Position numbers and translations under genes: made by a program | Part shown: positions 51,726 through 59,515 of the stretch, one piece after another | Layout of the letters: each line of letters opens with the position of its first letter | How positions within the stretch are numbered: position 1 is the first letter of the stretch | From: Dactylosporangium vinaceum | Lineage (GTDB): Bacteria > Actinomycetota > Actinomycetes > Mycobacteriales > Micromonosporaceae | Direction of reading: 5' to 3' | Length of the DNA: 64,000 nt | NCBI RefSeq assembly: GCF_019904175.1 | Contig: NZ_CP061913.1 | Coordinates: forward strand, 3,162,001 to 3,226,000 | Notes under the pieces: generated by a model | What the model was told of the DNA's origin: nothing | Databases searched by the model: none | Seen by the model: only the letters and a program-made list of their open reading frames with translations

Positions 51726-52571
51726 ATGCCAGACGAGTTCAGCGAACATCGCGAGCTGTTGTTCTCGGTCGTGTACAACATCCTCGGCACCGTCGCCGAC
51801 ACCGAGGACGTGCTGCAGGAGACGTGGCTCGCCTGGACCCGCCGCACCGGCGAGCCGGTGGAGCACCCCCGGGCCTACCTGGTGCGGATGGCGGTCAACC
51901 GGGCACTGGGCCAGCGGGCCGCCATCAGCAGGCGTCAGGAGACCTACATCGGCCCGTGGCTGCCGGAGCCGATCGTCGACGCCCCGGACGCCGCCGTGCG
52001 GGCCGAGTCGGTGTCCATGGCGCTGCTCGTCGTCCTGGAGACGCTGACGCCGCTGGAGCGGGCCGTGTTCGTGCTGCACGAGGTCTTCGGCTACCCGCAC
52101 ACCGAGATCGCCGAGATCCTCGACCGCACCGCCGCGTCCGTGCGCCAGGTCGCGCACCGGGCCCGGGAGCACGTCCAGGCCCGCCGCCCCCGCTACGAGC
52201 CCGACCCGCAGGTGCAGCAGCAGGTGACCGAGCGCTTCCTGGCCGCCGCGCTCGGCGGCGACCTCGACCGGCTGATGGAGATCCTCGCGCCCGACGTCAC
52301 CCTGTGGGGCGACAGCGGCGGCCAGGGCAACGGCGGCCGGCGCCCGATGCAGGGCGTCGACAAGGTGGCCCGGCTCATCGTCGCCCTGCACACCCGGCCC
52401 GGCGACGCCTTGCGGGTCGTGTATCGGCGCACCAACGGCGACCCGTCGGCGCTGCTGCTCCTCGGCGACACGCCCTACGCCGTCGTCGTGCTGGACCTGA
52501 CGCCCGAGCGGGACCGGGTCGCCGGCATCTACGTCGTCGCCAACACGGAGAAGCTGAGCCATGTGGGCTGA
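51726..52571 (+). CDS. ECF41-type sigma factor with SnoaL-like C-terminal domain
   Basis: A 281-residue sigma factor. Region 2: HRELLFSVVYNILGTVADTE then DVLQETWLAW. The linker motif GPWLPEPIVD contains the WLPEP signature of ECF41. Region 4: LTPLERAVFVLHEVFGYPHT and RTAASVRQVAHRAREHV. The C-terminal SnoaL-like domain has DSGGQGNGGRRP, matching the DGGG motif, and ends ANTEKLSHVG, matching the NPDKL motif. In this group the C-terminal domain replaces an anti-sigma factor. GGGAGGT lies 5 nt before the ATG. ECF41 genes usually neighbour a COE-type oxidoreductase gene; here the partner is an MMPL exporter that overlaps it by 11 bp. Confidence 0.9.
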   Translation: MPDEFSEHRELLFSVVYNILGTVADTEDVLQETWLAWTRRTGEPVEHPRAYLVRMAVNRALGQRAAISRRQETYIGPWLPEPIVDAPDAAVRAESVSMALLVVLETLTPLERAVFVLHEVFGYPHTEIAEILDRTAASVRQVAHRAREHVQARRPRYEPDPQVQQQVTERFLAAALGGDLDRLMEILAPDVTLWGDSGGQGNGGRRPMQGVDKVARLIVALHTRPGDALRVVYRRTNGDPSALLLLGDTPYAVVVLDLTPERDRVAGIYVVANTEKLSHVG

Positions 52572-54666
52572 GTTCGTGGCCGGCCGGCGAACGAAGTGGG
52601 TCGTCATCGCCGTGTGGGTCCTGCTGCTGATTCCCGCCGCCGTGCTCGCCGGGCGCCTCGGTGCGGCCGAGGAGAACGACAACGCGGCCTGGCTGCCCGC
52701 CGGCGCCGAGTCGACGGCCGTCTACGAGCGGGCCGCCCGCTTCCAGCCGGCCGACACGGTGCCCGCGATCGTCGTCTACGACCGGCCCGGCGGCGTGACC
52801 GGCGCCGACCTCGCCAAGGCGCGGGCCGACGCCGAGGCGTTCGCCAAACTGCCAGGCGTCGTGGGTACCGCCCAGGGCCCGGTCGAGTCCGAGGACGGCG
52901 CGGCGATCCAGACCGTGGTGCAGGTGCACCGGGACAGATCCGGCTGGGAGGGCATCGGCGCGGTCGTCGACGCCATCACCGCGGTCGGGCGGGCCGACGC
53001 GGACGGCCTCGGGCTGCACGTCGCGGGCCCGGCCGGCTACGCGTCCGACTCCATCAAGGCGTTCAGCGAGGCCGGGAGCCTGACCACGATCACCGCGCTC
53101 GTCGTGGTGGCGATCCTGCTGCTGACGTACAAGAGCCCGCTCCTGCCGCTGCTCCCACTGCTCACCGCCGGGGGCGCGCTGGCCGGGGCGGAGGCGCTGA
53201 TCTACCTCCTGGCGGAGCACGCCGGGCTCACCGTCAACAAGCAGACGAGCTTCATCCTGGTGGTACTCGTCTTCGGCGCCGCCACCGACTACGCGCTCCT
53301 GCTCATCTCCCGCTACCGGGAGGAGTTGGCCCGCCACGACGATCGCCACGTGGCCATGGCGGAGGCGCTGCGGCGCTCGGGCCCGGCGATCGTGGCGAGC
53401 GCGGCCACCGTCGCGGTCAGCCTGCTCCTGCTGATGCTCGCGTCGCTCAACTCGACCGCCGGGATGGGCCCGGCCTGCGCGGTCGGGGTCCTCGTCGGCC
53501 TCCTGGCCATGCTCACGCTGATGCCGGCGCTGCTCGTTGCGTGCGGCCGCTGGATCTTCTGGCCGTCGCTGCGGGTGCGCGCGGGCGCCTTCTGGTCGCG
53601 GACGGGCTCGTCGATCGCCCGCCGCCCGCGCACCGTGTGGATCGCCACCGCGCTCGGCCTGGGCGCGCTGGCCCTGGGGCTGTTCGGGCTGCGGGCCGAC
53701 GGTCTGTCCAATGTGGACCAGTTCACGGACCGGCCGCAGCTGGCGGTGGGGGAGGAGATCCAGGCCCGGCACTTCCCGGCCGGTGCGGGCGACCCGGTGT
53801 ACGTCGCCACCGGCGCGGGCACCGCCGAGCGGGTCCGCGCGCTCGTCGCCGCGGTGCCCGGGATCGCCGCCGTCGCCCCGCCGCTTGTCAAGGACGGCGA
53901 CGCACTCCTGCTCGCCGAGCTGGCCGACCCGCCCGGCAGCACGGCCGCGATGCGCACCGTCGAGCGCGTCCGGGCCGCGGTCGGCGGCGCCGCGCAGGTG
54001 GGCGGCTCGAGCGCCGTCACCCTCGACACGCAGGAGGCGGCGGCCCGCGACGCCCGGGTCGTCATCCCGGTCGTCCTGGCCGTGGTCCTGCTCATCCTGG
54101 CTCTGCTGCTGCGGGCGGTCGTGGCGCCGCTGCTGCTCATGGCCACCGTCGTGCTGTCGTTCGGCGCCGCGCTCGGGGTCAGCAGCCTGGTGTTCAACCA
54201 CCTGTTCGGGTTCGCCGGGGCCGAGGCGTCGTTCCCGCTGCTGGTGTTCGTGTTCCTGGTCGCCCTGGGCATCGACTACAACATCTTCCTGGTGACCCGG
54301 GTCCGCGAGGAGTCGGGCCGGCACGGCACCCGGGAGGGCGCGCTGCGGGGCCTGGCCGCGACCGGCGGCGTGATCACCTCGGCCGGCCTGGTCCTCGCGG
54401 GCACCTTCGCGGCGATGGCCTCGCTGCCGCTGGTGTTCGCAGCCGAGCTCGGCTTCGCGGTGGCGTTCGGGGTGCTGCTCGACACCCTTGTCGTCCGCTC
54501 GGTCCTGGTCACCGCGCTCACCCTCGACGTGGGCCGGTGGATGTGGTGGCCCTCGGCTACCGGTCCCGAGGCTTGCGGAACACCAGCAGCTCGTTCGTCT
54601 CGTATTGCGGTCCCGCGTCGAGCGCCGGCAGCGCCGCCTCGATCCGGGCGAACCCGGCCGCGATAG
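52561..54666 (+). CDS. MMPL-family membrane exporter
   Basis: A 701-residue RND-type transporter with two repeats, each one helix, a large outer loop and about five further helices. Signature regions: VVIAVWVLLLIPAAVLAGRL, the first-half FGAATDYALLLISRYREEL and the second-half VALGIDYNIFLVTRVREES. The Asp-Tyr pairs in these are the proton-relay residues of MmpL proteins. It likely exports a lipid or small hydrophobic compound. The ATG lies inside the sigma factor gene, giving an 11-bp overlap. The last ~35 codons are antisense to the convergent methyltransferase gene; the natural tail GRWMWWPS is reached at about residue 664. Confidence 0.9.
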   Translation: MWAEFVAGRRTKWVVIAVWVLLLIPAAVLAGRLGAAEENDNAAWLPAGAESTAVYERAARFQPADTVPAIVVYDRPGGVTGADLAKARADAEAFAKLPGVVGTAQGPVESEDGAAIQTVVQVHRDRSGWEGIGAVVDAITAVGRADADGLGLHVAGPAGYASDSIKAFSEAGSLTTITALVVVAILLLTYKSPLLPLLPLLTAGGALAGAEALIYLLAEHAGLTVNKQTSFILVVLVFGAATDYALLLISRYREELARHDDRHVAMAEALRRSGPAIVASAATVAVSLLLLMLASLNSTAGMGPACAVGVLVGLLAMLTLMPALLVACGRWIFWPSLRVRAGAFWSRTGSSIARRPRTVWIATALGLGALALGLFGLRADGLSNVDQFTDRPQLAVGEEIQARHFPAGAGDPVYVATGAGTAERVRALVAAVPGIAAVAPPLVKDGDALLLAELADPPGSTAAMRTVERVRAAVGGAAQVGGSSAVTLDTQEAAARDARVVIPVVLAVVLLILALLLRAVVAPLLLMATVVLSFGAALGVSSLVFNHLFGFAGAEASFPLLVFVFLVALGIDYNIFLVTRVREESGRHGTREGALRGLAATGGVITSAGLVLAGTFAAMASLPLVFAAELGFAVAFGVLLDTLVVRSVLVTALTLDVGRWMWWPSATGPEACGTPAARSSRIAVPRRAPAAPPRSGRTRPR

Positions 54667-55315
54667 TGGCCTCGTCCATGAGCTCGAAGACGGAGACGGC
54701 CCGCAGCCGGAGCCGCTCGTAGTCGGCGGCCAGGCTCGCCGCCCGCATCCAGGTCACCCGGTCGCGGGCGGCGAGCGCCCAGCCGCCGCGGGTGAAGTCG
54801 CCCTCCACCTCGGCCCGGGTCGGGAACTGGGCCCGGTCGGCCTCCAGCCACCGCGGCACGACCCGGAACCACCACGTGTCGGGCATCCGGTCGGCGCAGT
54901 TGACCTGCACGAACAGCGTCCCGCCGGGCCGCACCACCCGCCACAGCTCCCGCACCGCGGCCGCCCGGTCGCGCACGTGGTGCCAGACGAAGAACAGCAG
55001 GGCCGCGTCGCAGGCCGCGTCCGGCAGCGGGATCGCCTCGGCCGACCCCTTGGCGTAGGTGACGGCCGGGTGCGCGGGCGCCTGGGCCCGCATCCGGTCC
55101 GACGGCTCCACGCCGTGCACGGGCCCGCCGAACGCCCCGGCCAGTGCGGGCGTCAGCCGGCCGGTCCCCGACCCGAGGTCGAGCCAGGCCAGCGGGCGCT
55201 CCGGCGGCAGATGCCGGGCGAGCGCCGCCATCCACGTGTCGAGCGCCTCCGGTGCCAGCCGGCGGCCTGTGGAGTACACCTGATGCAGGCGCCTGTCGTA
55301 CTCGACATTCCCCAT
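54557..55315 (-). CDS. Class I SAM-dependent methyltransferase
   Basis: A 252-residue enzyme. SAM motif I is LAWLDLGSGTGRLTPAL, motif II region GVEPSDRMRAQA, and LPDAACDAALLFFVWHHVRD is the post-I strand and helix. It resembles UbiE/methyltransferase-11 proteins that act on small molecules. The ATG at 55315 has a leaderless-type TAGGCT 7 nt upstream. The 3' end overlaps the MMPL gene by 110 bp on the opposite strand. Substrate unknown. Confidence 0.85.
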   Translation of the reverse strand: MGNVEYDRRLHQVYSTGRRLAPEALDTWMAALARHLPPERPLAWLDLGSGTGRLTPALAGAFGGPVHGVEPSDRMRAQAPAHPAVTYAKGSAEAIPLPDAACDAALLFFVWHHVRDRAAAVRELWRVVRPGGTLFVQVNCADRMPDTWWFRVVPRWLEADRAQFPTRAEVEGDFTRGGWALAARDRVTWMRAASLAADYERLRLRAVSVFELMDEATIAAGFARIEAALPALDAGPQYETNELLVFRKPRDR

Positions 55316-55322
55316 GCGGCTC

Positions 55323-55328
55323 AGCCTA
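55323..55328 (-). promoter_or_regulatory. Candidate -10 element, leaderless methyltransferase transcript
   Basis: On the minus strand TAGGCT ends 7 nt before ATG 55315; no Shine-Dalgarno sequence is present. Confidence 0.42.
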
Positions 55329-55486
55329 GGCCCCGTCCGGCCGATCGTGTCGAGCCGTCGCAGGCCGGGCACTGATCGGCGGGCGGGCCTGGACCGCGGT
55401 CCGTCAGATGAACATGAGGAGGCGGTGGCGTGCGACGAGACCTGCAGGCGGAGCAACCCTGGACGGTGATGCATGGGAGTACGGAC

Positions 55487-56437
55487 GTGAAGCGGGCGCT
55501 GCTTGTCGGGATCGACGCCTACCGCAACTTCCCGGCGCTGCGGGGCTGCGTCAACGACGTGCGGGCGGTCGACGAGCTGCTGGCCACCCACGAGGACGGC
55601 GCCCCCAACTTCGGCTGCCAGCTGCTCGACGCCCCGGCCGGGGTTAGTGGCGACGAGTTCCGGGCCGCGCTCACCCGCCTGTTCGCGCCCGGCGCCGACG
55701 TCGCGCTGCTGTACTTCTCCGGCCACGGCGCGGTGCGCAACAACGACCTGGTGCTGGCCACCACCGACGGCACCGACGTCTTCCCGGGCGTCGCCGTGGC
55801 CGAGATCATGGGCATGATCGCGAAGGCCACCGGGCTCCGCGAGGTCGTCATCATCCTCGACTGCTGCTTCTCCGGCGCCGCCGCGGGCGTCCCCCACGTG
55901 GCCGGCGACTCGGCGACGCTGCGCCCCGGCCTGTCGATCCTGACCGCGGCCCGCGCCGACCAGCCGGCCGTCGAGACCGGCGACCGCGGCCTGTTCTCGA
56001 CCCTCTTCTGCGGCGCCCTGGCCGGCGGCGCCGCCGACGTCCGCGGGCGGGTGACGATCAGCGGCCTCTACGCGTACCTCTCCGAGTGCTTCAACGCCTG
56101 GCACCAGCGCCCGACCTTCAAGGCGAACATCGACCGCGCCCACGACCTGCGCCGCTGCCTGCCGTCGGTGCCCGACGCCGACCTGCGCCGCCTGCCCGAG
56201 CTCTTCCCGACCCCGGAGCACGAACTCCCGCTCGACCCGTCCTACGAGCCGTCCGTCCCGCCGCCGGACGACAAACACCAAGCCGATTTCGCAGTACTCC
56301 AACGGGCCCGCTCAGCCAAGCTCGTCGAACCGGTCGGCACGCCCCACCTCTACTTCGCCGCCATCGAGAGCCTCAGCTGCCGCCTGACCCCGCTCGGGCG
56401 CCACTACCGGCTCATGGCTGAACAACGACTGCTGTGA
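55487..56437 (+). CDS. Caspase-like protease (peptidase C14)
   Basis: A protein of 316 residues from GTG 55487. The caspase fold is clear: RALLVGIDAYRNFPALRGCV at the N terminus, catalytic His80 in ALLYFSGHGA, and catalytic Cys127 in IILDCCFSGAA. A further conserved strand is LSILTAARADQPAVE. The C-terminal 80 residues are not typed. GGGAG at 55474-55478 places the start at this GTG; the frame is open upstream to 55430. The stop forms GTGA with the next gene start. Bacterial caspases often act as cleavage effectors in conflict or cell-death systems triggered by a sensor partner; here the coupled SLOG protein is the candidate partner (inference). Confidence 0.85.
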   Translation: MKRALLVGIDAYRNFPALRGCVNDVRAVDELLATHEDGAPNFGCQLLDAPAGVSGDEFRAALTRLFAPGADVALLYFSGHGAVRNNDLVLATTDGTDVFPGVAVAEIMGMIAKATGLREVVIILDCCFSGAAAGVPHVAGDSATLRPGLSILTAARADQPAVETGDRGLFSTLFCGALAGGAADVRGRVTISGLYAYLSECFNAWHQRPTFKANIDRAHDLRRCLPSVPDADLRRLPELFPTPEHELPLDPSYEPSVPPPDDKHQADFAVLQRARSAKLVEPVGTPHLYFAAIESLSCRLTPLGRHYRLMAEQRLL

Positions 56438-57561
56438 ATGCCACGGCCGCCCACCCCGCGAGCCATGCCCCCGACCCCGGCGCGAGCCACGCCGCTTGTC
56501 CCGGCGCGAGCCACGCCGCTTGTCCCGGCGCGAGCCACGTCGCTTGTCACAACGCGGTTCACGATTTTGTTAACGTCGCAGGTCACGACCTCGGTCTCGC
56601 CGCCGGCCACGTCGCTTGTCACAGCGCGGGTCACGGCCTCGGCCACGTTGCCGGTTGCCGCCTTAACCCCGCCGCGGGTCACGTCCTCGGTGACGGCACA
56701 GGTCAGGGCGTCGGTCTCGCCGCCGATCAAGCCGTTGGCGGCGCCGCCGGGCATGCTGTCGGCGACGCGGCGGGCATCGCAGCCGGCCCCGCGGCGGGCG
56801 ACGCAGCCTGCCCTGCGGCGGGCATCGCAGCCTGCCCTGCGGCGGGCATCGCAGCCTGCCCTGCGGCGGGCATCGCAGCCTGCCCTGCGGCGGGCGACGC
56901 AGCCGGGCTTGCAGCGGGCGACGCAGCCGGCCCTGAAGCGGACGACGCGGTCGGCCCTGGGGTCGGTCGTGCGGTCGGCCCTGGGGTCGGTCGTGTGATC
57001 GGTCATGCGGTCGACGGCGCGGCTGGTCACGCCCCCGAACAGCCGGAGGACGGTGGCGCCGCTGCGCCGCCTGACCGCCCCGCCATGACCGTCGTGGGCA
57101 TCACCGGACACCAGAACATCCCTGCCACTGCGATCGCCTTCGTCCGCAGCCGCATCCGGGCCGTCCTCGAGGCACAGGAGCCCCCACCGGCCGGCGTCGG
57201 CTCCCTGGCCGTCGGGGCCGACCAGCTCTTCGCCACGATCATCGGCGAGCTAGGCGCCCCCTTCCACGCCGTGGTGCCGTGCGCCGGCTACGAGTCCACC
57301 CTGAGCCCGCCCGACGCGCTGCGCTACCACGAACTGCTGGCCGCCGCCGCCTCGACCGAGCAACTGCCCTTCCCCACCCCGTCCGAGGAGGCGTTCATGG
57401 CCGCCGGCATCCGTGTCGTCGAACGCTGCTCGCTGTTGATCGCGGTATGGGACGGCCGTCCCGCCGGCGGCCTCGGCGGCACCGCCGACGTCGTCCACCA
57501 CGCCCAGACCCTGGGCCGCCCGGTCCACGTCATCTGGCCCGCCGGAGTCAGGCGGGGTTGA
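56434..57561 (+). CDS. Octapeptide-repeat protein with C-terminal SLOG-like nucleotide-binding domain
   Basis: A 375-residue ORF whose GTG start overlaps the caspase stop (GTGA). Residues 9-200 are 24 consecutive eight-residue units such as AGHVACHS, AGIAACPA and VGRAVGPG, encoded by a 24-bp tandem repeat. A short Pro/Glu spacer follows, then a Rossmann-like domain (218-375): TVVGITGHQNIP, GVGSLAVGADQLFA, ERCSLLIAVWDG and GGTADVVHHAQTLG, a SLOG/LOG-like pattern that binds or cleaves nucleotide derivatives. If the repeats are not translated, the domain could start alone at ATG 57085. The coupling argues for the full product. Possible sensor or signal-generator for the caspase. Confidence 0.7.
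   Translation: MNATAAHPASHAPDPGASHAACPGASHAACPGASHVACHNAVHDFVNVAGHDLGLAAGHVACHSAGHGLGHVAGCRLNPAAGHVLGDGTGQGVGLAADQAVGGAAGHAVGDAAGIAAGPAAGDAACPAAGIAACPAAGIAACPAAGIAACPAAGDAAGLAAGDAAGPEADDAVGPGVGRAVGPGVGRVIGHAVDGAAGHAPEQPEDGGAAAPPDRPAMTVVGITGHQNIPATAIAFVRSRIRAVLEAQEPPPAGVGSLAVGADQLFATIIGELGAPFHAVVPCAGYESTLSPPDALRYHELLAAAASTEQLPFPTPSEEAFMAAGIRVVERCSLLIAVWDGRPAGGLGGTADVVHHAQTLGRPVHVIWPAGVRRG
56458..57033 (+). repeat. 24-bp tandem repeat array (24 units, in frame)
   Basis: The 576-bp stretch is periodic at 24 bp throughout. Units at 56482 and 56506 (start GCGAGCCACGCCGCTTGTCC) are identical, and three units at 56821, 56845 and 56869 (start GGCATCGCAGCCTGCCCTGC) are identical; the others are degenerate. 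Because 24 is a multiple of 3, both strands stay open. There are no spacers, so it is not a CRISPR array. Confidence 0.92.
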
Positions 57562-57640
57562 GCGTCTCTGAGCAGGGGCCACCGGGAACAGCGGCCCGAT
57601 CCGTCAGGGCAGTCTGCGTCGTCTTCGTCATGCCACAAGG

Positions 57641-57665
57641 GTGCGGCCCGCGCCCGCGGCCGCAC
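57641..57665 (+). terminator. Possible terminator after the SLOG gene
   Basis: GTGCGGC (57641-57647) and GCCGCAC (57659-57665) can pair with an 11-nt GC-rich loop, 80 bp after the SLOG gene stop. This is only moderately convincing. Confidence 0.4.
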
Positions 57666-57702
57666 CACGGCCATCGGTAGGACCAGTACCCCGACTTTGG
57701 TC

Positions 57703-57708
57703 TACCGT
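57703..57708 (+). promoter_or_regulatory. Candidate -10 element, leaderless MmcQ/YjbR transcript
   Basis: TACCGT ends 7 nt before ATG 57716; no ribosome binding site is visible. Confidence 0.45.
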
Positions 57709-57715
57709 GTGCCTC

Positions 57716-58066
57716 ATGGCCGACGCCGATGATGTGCGCCGCCTCGCACTGGCCCTCCCGCACGTGGCCGAGATCGACAGCGAGGGCTTCGATTTTCGCG
57801 TGGGCAACAAGGGATTCGTCTGGTCGTACCCCGACCGTAACCCGTCCGGGAAGCGCGTCATCCGCACGGACGTCGCCGTGTTGTACGTCGGCGACGAGGC
57901 CGAGAAGCAGGCGCTACTGCTGGGCGAGCCGGACAAGTTCTTCACGACCCCCGCGTACGACGGCCTGCCGTACGTCATGCTCCGCCTGCCCGCGGTGGAC
58001 GCGGAGCGACTGGCCGAGCTCGTGGCGGACGCCTGGGACATGCGAGCCCCCGACGGCCTGAAGTGA
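57716..58066 (+). CDS. MmcQ/YjbR family protein
   Basis: A 116-residue protein. The pattern VRRLALALPHVAEIDSEGFD, FRVGNKGFVWSYPDR and YVMLRLPAVDAERLAELVAD is typical of MmcQ/YjbR double-wing DNA-binding-like proteins, which are widespread and poorly understood. The ATG is supported by a -10 hexamer 7 nt upstream. It is monocistronic in appearance, with the P-loop gene converging on it 36 bp away. Confidence 0.85.
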   Translation: MADADDVRRLALALPHVAEIDSEGFDFRVGNKGFVWSYPDRNPSGKRVIRTDVAVLYVGDEAEKQALLLGEPDKFFTTPAYDGLPYVMLRLPAVDAERLAELVADAWDMRAPDGLK

Positions 58067-58102
58067 GCGCTCGATCCCGGGCGCGCCCGGGTCGGATGAG
58101 GG

Positions 58103-58669
58103 TCAGTGCCGGATGATCGGCGGGGCGGTCACGAACGCGGCGATCTCGTCGAGGGTGGGGCGGTAGTCGGCGGTGGTGTCGACCTCCAGCTGTGGCACGT
58201 CGAGCCGGACGCGGTCGAACCCGTTGTGGGTGCTCGCGTGGGCCTCGCTGTCGCTGCGGGAGGAGTCCCCGTGGGCGCGGCGGATCGGGTCGTCCTCGCG
58301 GCGCTTGCGGATGCGGGCCCGGGCCGTCTCGGCGGTGACCCGGCAGTGGACGACGCGGATGGTGGCCAGGTCGGCCAGCGGTTGCAGGTGCGGGCGCCAG
58401 ACGCGGTCCTGGAAGGCGGCCTCCGCGACAGTGGTGACGCCGGCGCGCAGGAGGAGCTCCAGGACCTGGAAGAACACCGGCAGGGTCCGCATGGTCAGCG
58501 GGTCGCTCGGGCCGGCCACGAACTCGCCGGCCGCGTGGACCATGCCCTCCTTGATCTCGTCGCGGCAGATGGCCGGGCAGCCGATCCGGCGGGCCAGCCG
58601 GTGGGCGAGCGTGGTCTTGCCGGCGCCCGGCGGGCCGCTGACGACGATGAGGGTCGGTTGCTGCACCAT
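58103..58669 (-). CDS. P-loop kinase-like ATPase
   Basis: A 188-residue protein from ATG 58669. Walker A is LIVVSGPPGAGKTTLAHRLA near residue 15; CPAICRDEIKEGMVHA is a nucleotide-kinase-type substrate loop, and IRVVHCRVTAETARARIRKR a LID-like region rich in Arg. It resembles small-molecule kinases of the AAA_33/zeta-toxin-like P-loop group. No antitoxin gene is adjacent, so a metabolic or antibiotic phosphotransferase role is as likely. The upstream frame extension is Arg/Pro-rich and rejected. Confidence 0.8.
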   Translation of the reverse strand: MVQQPTLIVVSGPPGAGKTTLAHRLARRIGCPAICRDEIKEGMVHAAGEFVAGPSDPLTMRTLPVFFQVLELLLRAGVTTVAEAAFQDRVWRPHLQPLADLATIRVVHCRVTAETARARIRKRREDDPIRRAHGDSSRSDSEAHASTHNGFDRVRLDVPQLEVDTTADYRPTLDEIAAFVTAPPIIRH

Positions 58670-58740
58670 GCCGTTATAGACCGGCGGCCGCCTGCGGCGC
58701 GCGGGTCGTGGGGGGACAGCGCGGATCGGTGCGGGCGGCA

Positions 58741-58746
58741 TAGCGT
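58741..58746 (+). promoter_or_regulatory. Candidate -10 element, leaderless YciI-like transcript
   Basis: TAGCGT ends 6 nt before ATG 58753. Confidence 0.45.
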
Positions 58747-58752
58747 TCGGGT

Positions 58753-59013
58753 ATGTGGATTTTGGAGCTGGCGTTCTCGCCCACGGACGAGCGGCTGGCG
58801 GCTCGCCCCGCGCACCGGGAGCGGCTCGCGGCGCTGCGGGAGGCCGGCACGGTCTACCTCGCCGGGCCGCTCGCCGACGACTCCGGGGCGGTCATCGTGT
58901 TCGACGTGGGTGACCGGGCGGCCGTCGACGAGGCCATCGCGCAGGACCCGTACTACCGGACGCCCGGGGTGCGGGTCAGCGGGGTCCGGGAGTGGCGCCC
59001 GCTGTGGAGTTGA
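58753..59013 (+). CDS. YciI family protein
   Basis: An 86-residue protein with the YciI ferredoxin-like pattern: ELAFSPTDERLAARPAHRER, LREAGTVYLAGPLADDSG and the C-terminal EAIAQDPYYRTPGVRVSGVR. YciI-like proteins are small enzymes or binding proteins with a conserved His-Asp pair; here the His is in the RPAHRERL helix and the Asp in AQDPY. Function unknown. The gene is followed by the ArsR operators. Confidence 0.85.
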   Translation: MWILELAFSPTDERLAARPAHRERLAALREAGTVYLAGPLADDSGAVIVFDVGDRAAVDEAIAQDPYYRTPGVRVSGVREWRPLWS

Positions 59014-59014
59014 C

Positions 59015-59059
59015 GCAACCGATTGGTTGCAATAGCGTCTGTGGCAACTTCAAGGTTGC
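59015..59059 (+). promoter_or_regulatory. Paired ArsR-type operators upstream of the SRPBCC-arsR operon
   Basis: Two 16-bp dyads start 29 bp apart, about three helical turns: GCAACC-GATT-GGTTGC (59015-59030, perfect) and GCAACTTCAAGGTTGC (59044-59059, imperfect). They lie between the YciI stop and GTG 59081. An ArsR-family repressor is encoded in the operon, so autorepression is likely. Confidence 0.7.
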
Positions 59060-59080
59060 TATCTGTGCTGGAGGTTTGTC

Positions 59081-59515
59081 GTGGGGTTTCCGGACCGGAT
59101 CGAGCGGACTGTCGAGCTGGCGCACTCGCCGGCCAAGGTTTGGGCGGCCCTGACCACTGCCGAAGGGCTCGGCACGTGGTTCGGGAACGGGGCCAGCGTC
59201 GATCTGCGGGAGGGCGGGCAGGCCCGGCTCACGTGGGACAGCGGAGACCAGGCCACGCTGTACATCGAGCGGGTCGACGAGCCCTCGCTGTTCGCGTTCA
59301 CGTGGCGGATCAACGGGCTGGGCGACGAGGACCCGCGGCGCACGTACGTCGAGTTCTCGCTCGAGGCGGCCGGGGACGGGACGCGGCTGCGGATGGTCGA
59401 GTCCGGCTTCGCGCAACTGCCCGGCGATGAGTACCGTAAGGCGTTCGAAAGCAACACCGGAGGCTGGAAGCACGAGTTGGGTGAACTGGTCGAATACCTT
59501 GCCGCAGCAGCCTGA
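59081..59515 (+). CDS. SRPBCC (AHSA1-like) START-fold protein
   Basis: A 144-residue protein of the AHSA1/SRPBCC family: DRIERTVELAHSPAKVWAAL, TWFGNGASVDLREGGQ and a C-terminal helix GWKHELGELVEYLA. Such proteins bind hydrophobic ligands. GTG 59081 has GGAGG at 59070-59074. Its 3' end overlaps the arsR gene by 35 bp, a common SRPBCC-ArsR arrangement in which the regulator controls the ligand-binding protein. Confidence 0.88.
   Translation: MGFPDRIERTVELAHSPAKVWAALTTAEGLGTWFGNGASVDLREGGQARLTWDSGDQATLYIERVDEPSLFAFTWRINGLGDEDPRRTYVEFSLEAAGDGTRLRMVESGFAQLPGDEYRKAFESNTGGWKHELGELVEYLAAAA

Noticed and set aside
56458..57033. Possible CRISPR array
   Set aside because: The units are directly adjacent with no unique spacers and no cas genes nearby.
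56404..57111. An open frame of 235 codons on the minus strand over the 24-bp repeats
   Set aside because: The repeat period of 24 keeps both strands open. The plus frame is coupled to the caspase stop and continues into a real domain; the minus frame has neither.
58103..58669. A zeta-toxin-type toxin-antitoxin locus
   Set aside because: The P-loop protein is kinase-like but no small antitoxin gene lies beside it, so it is listed only as a P-loop kinase-like protein.
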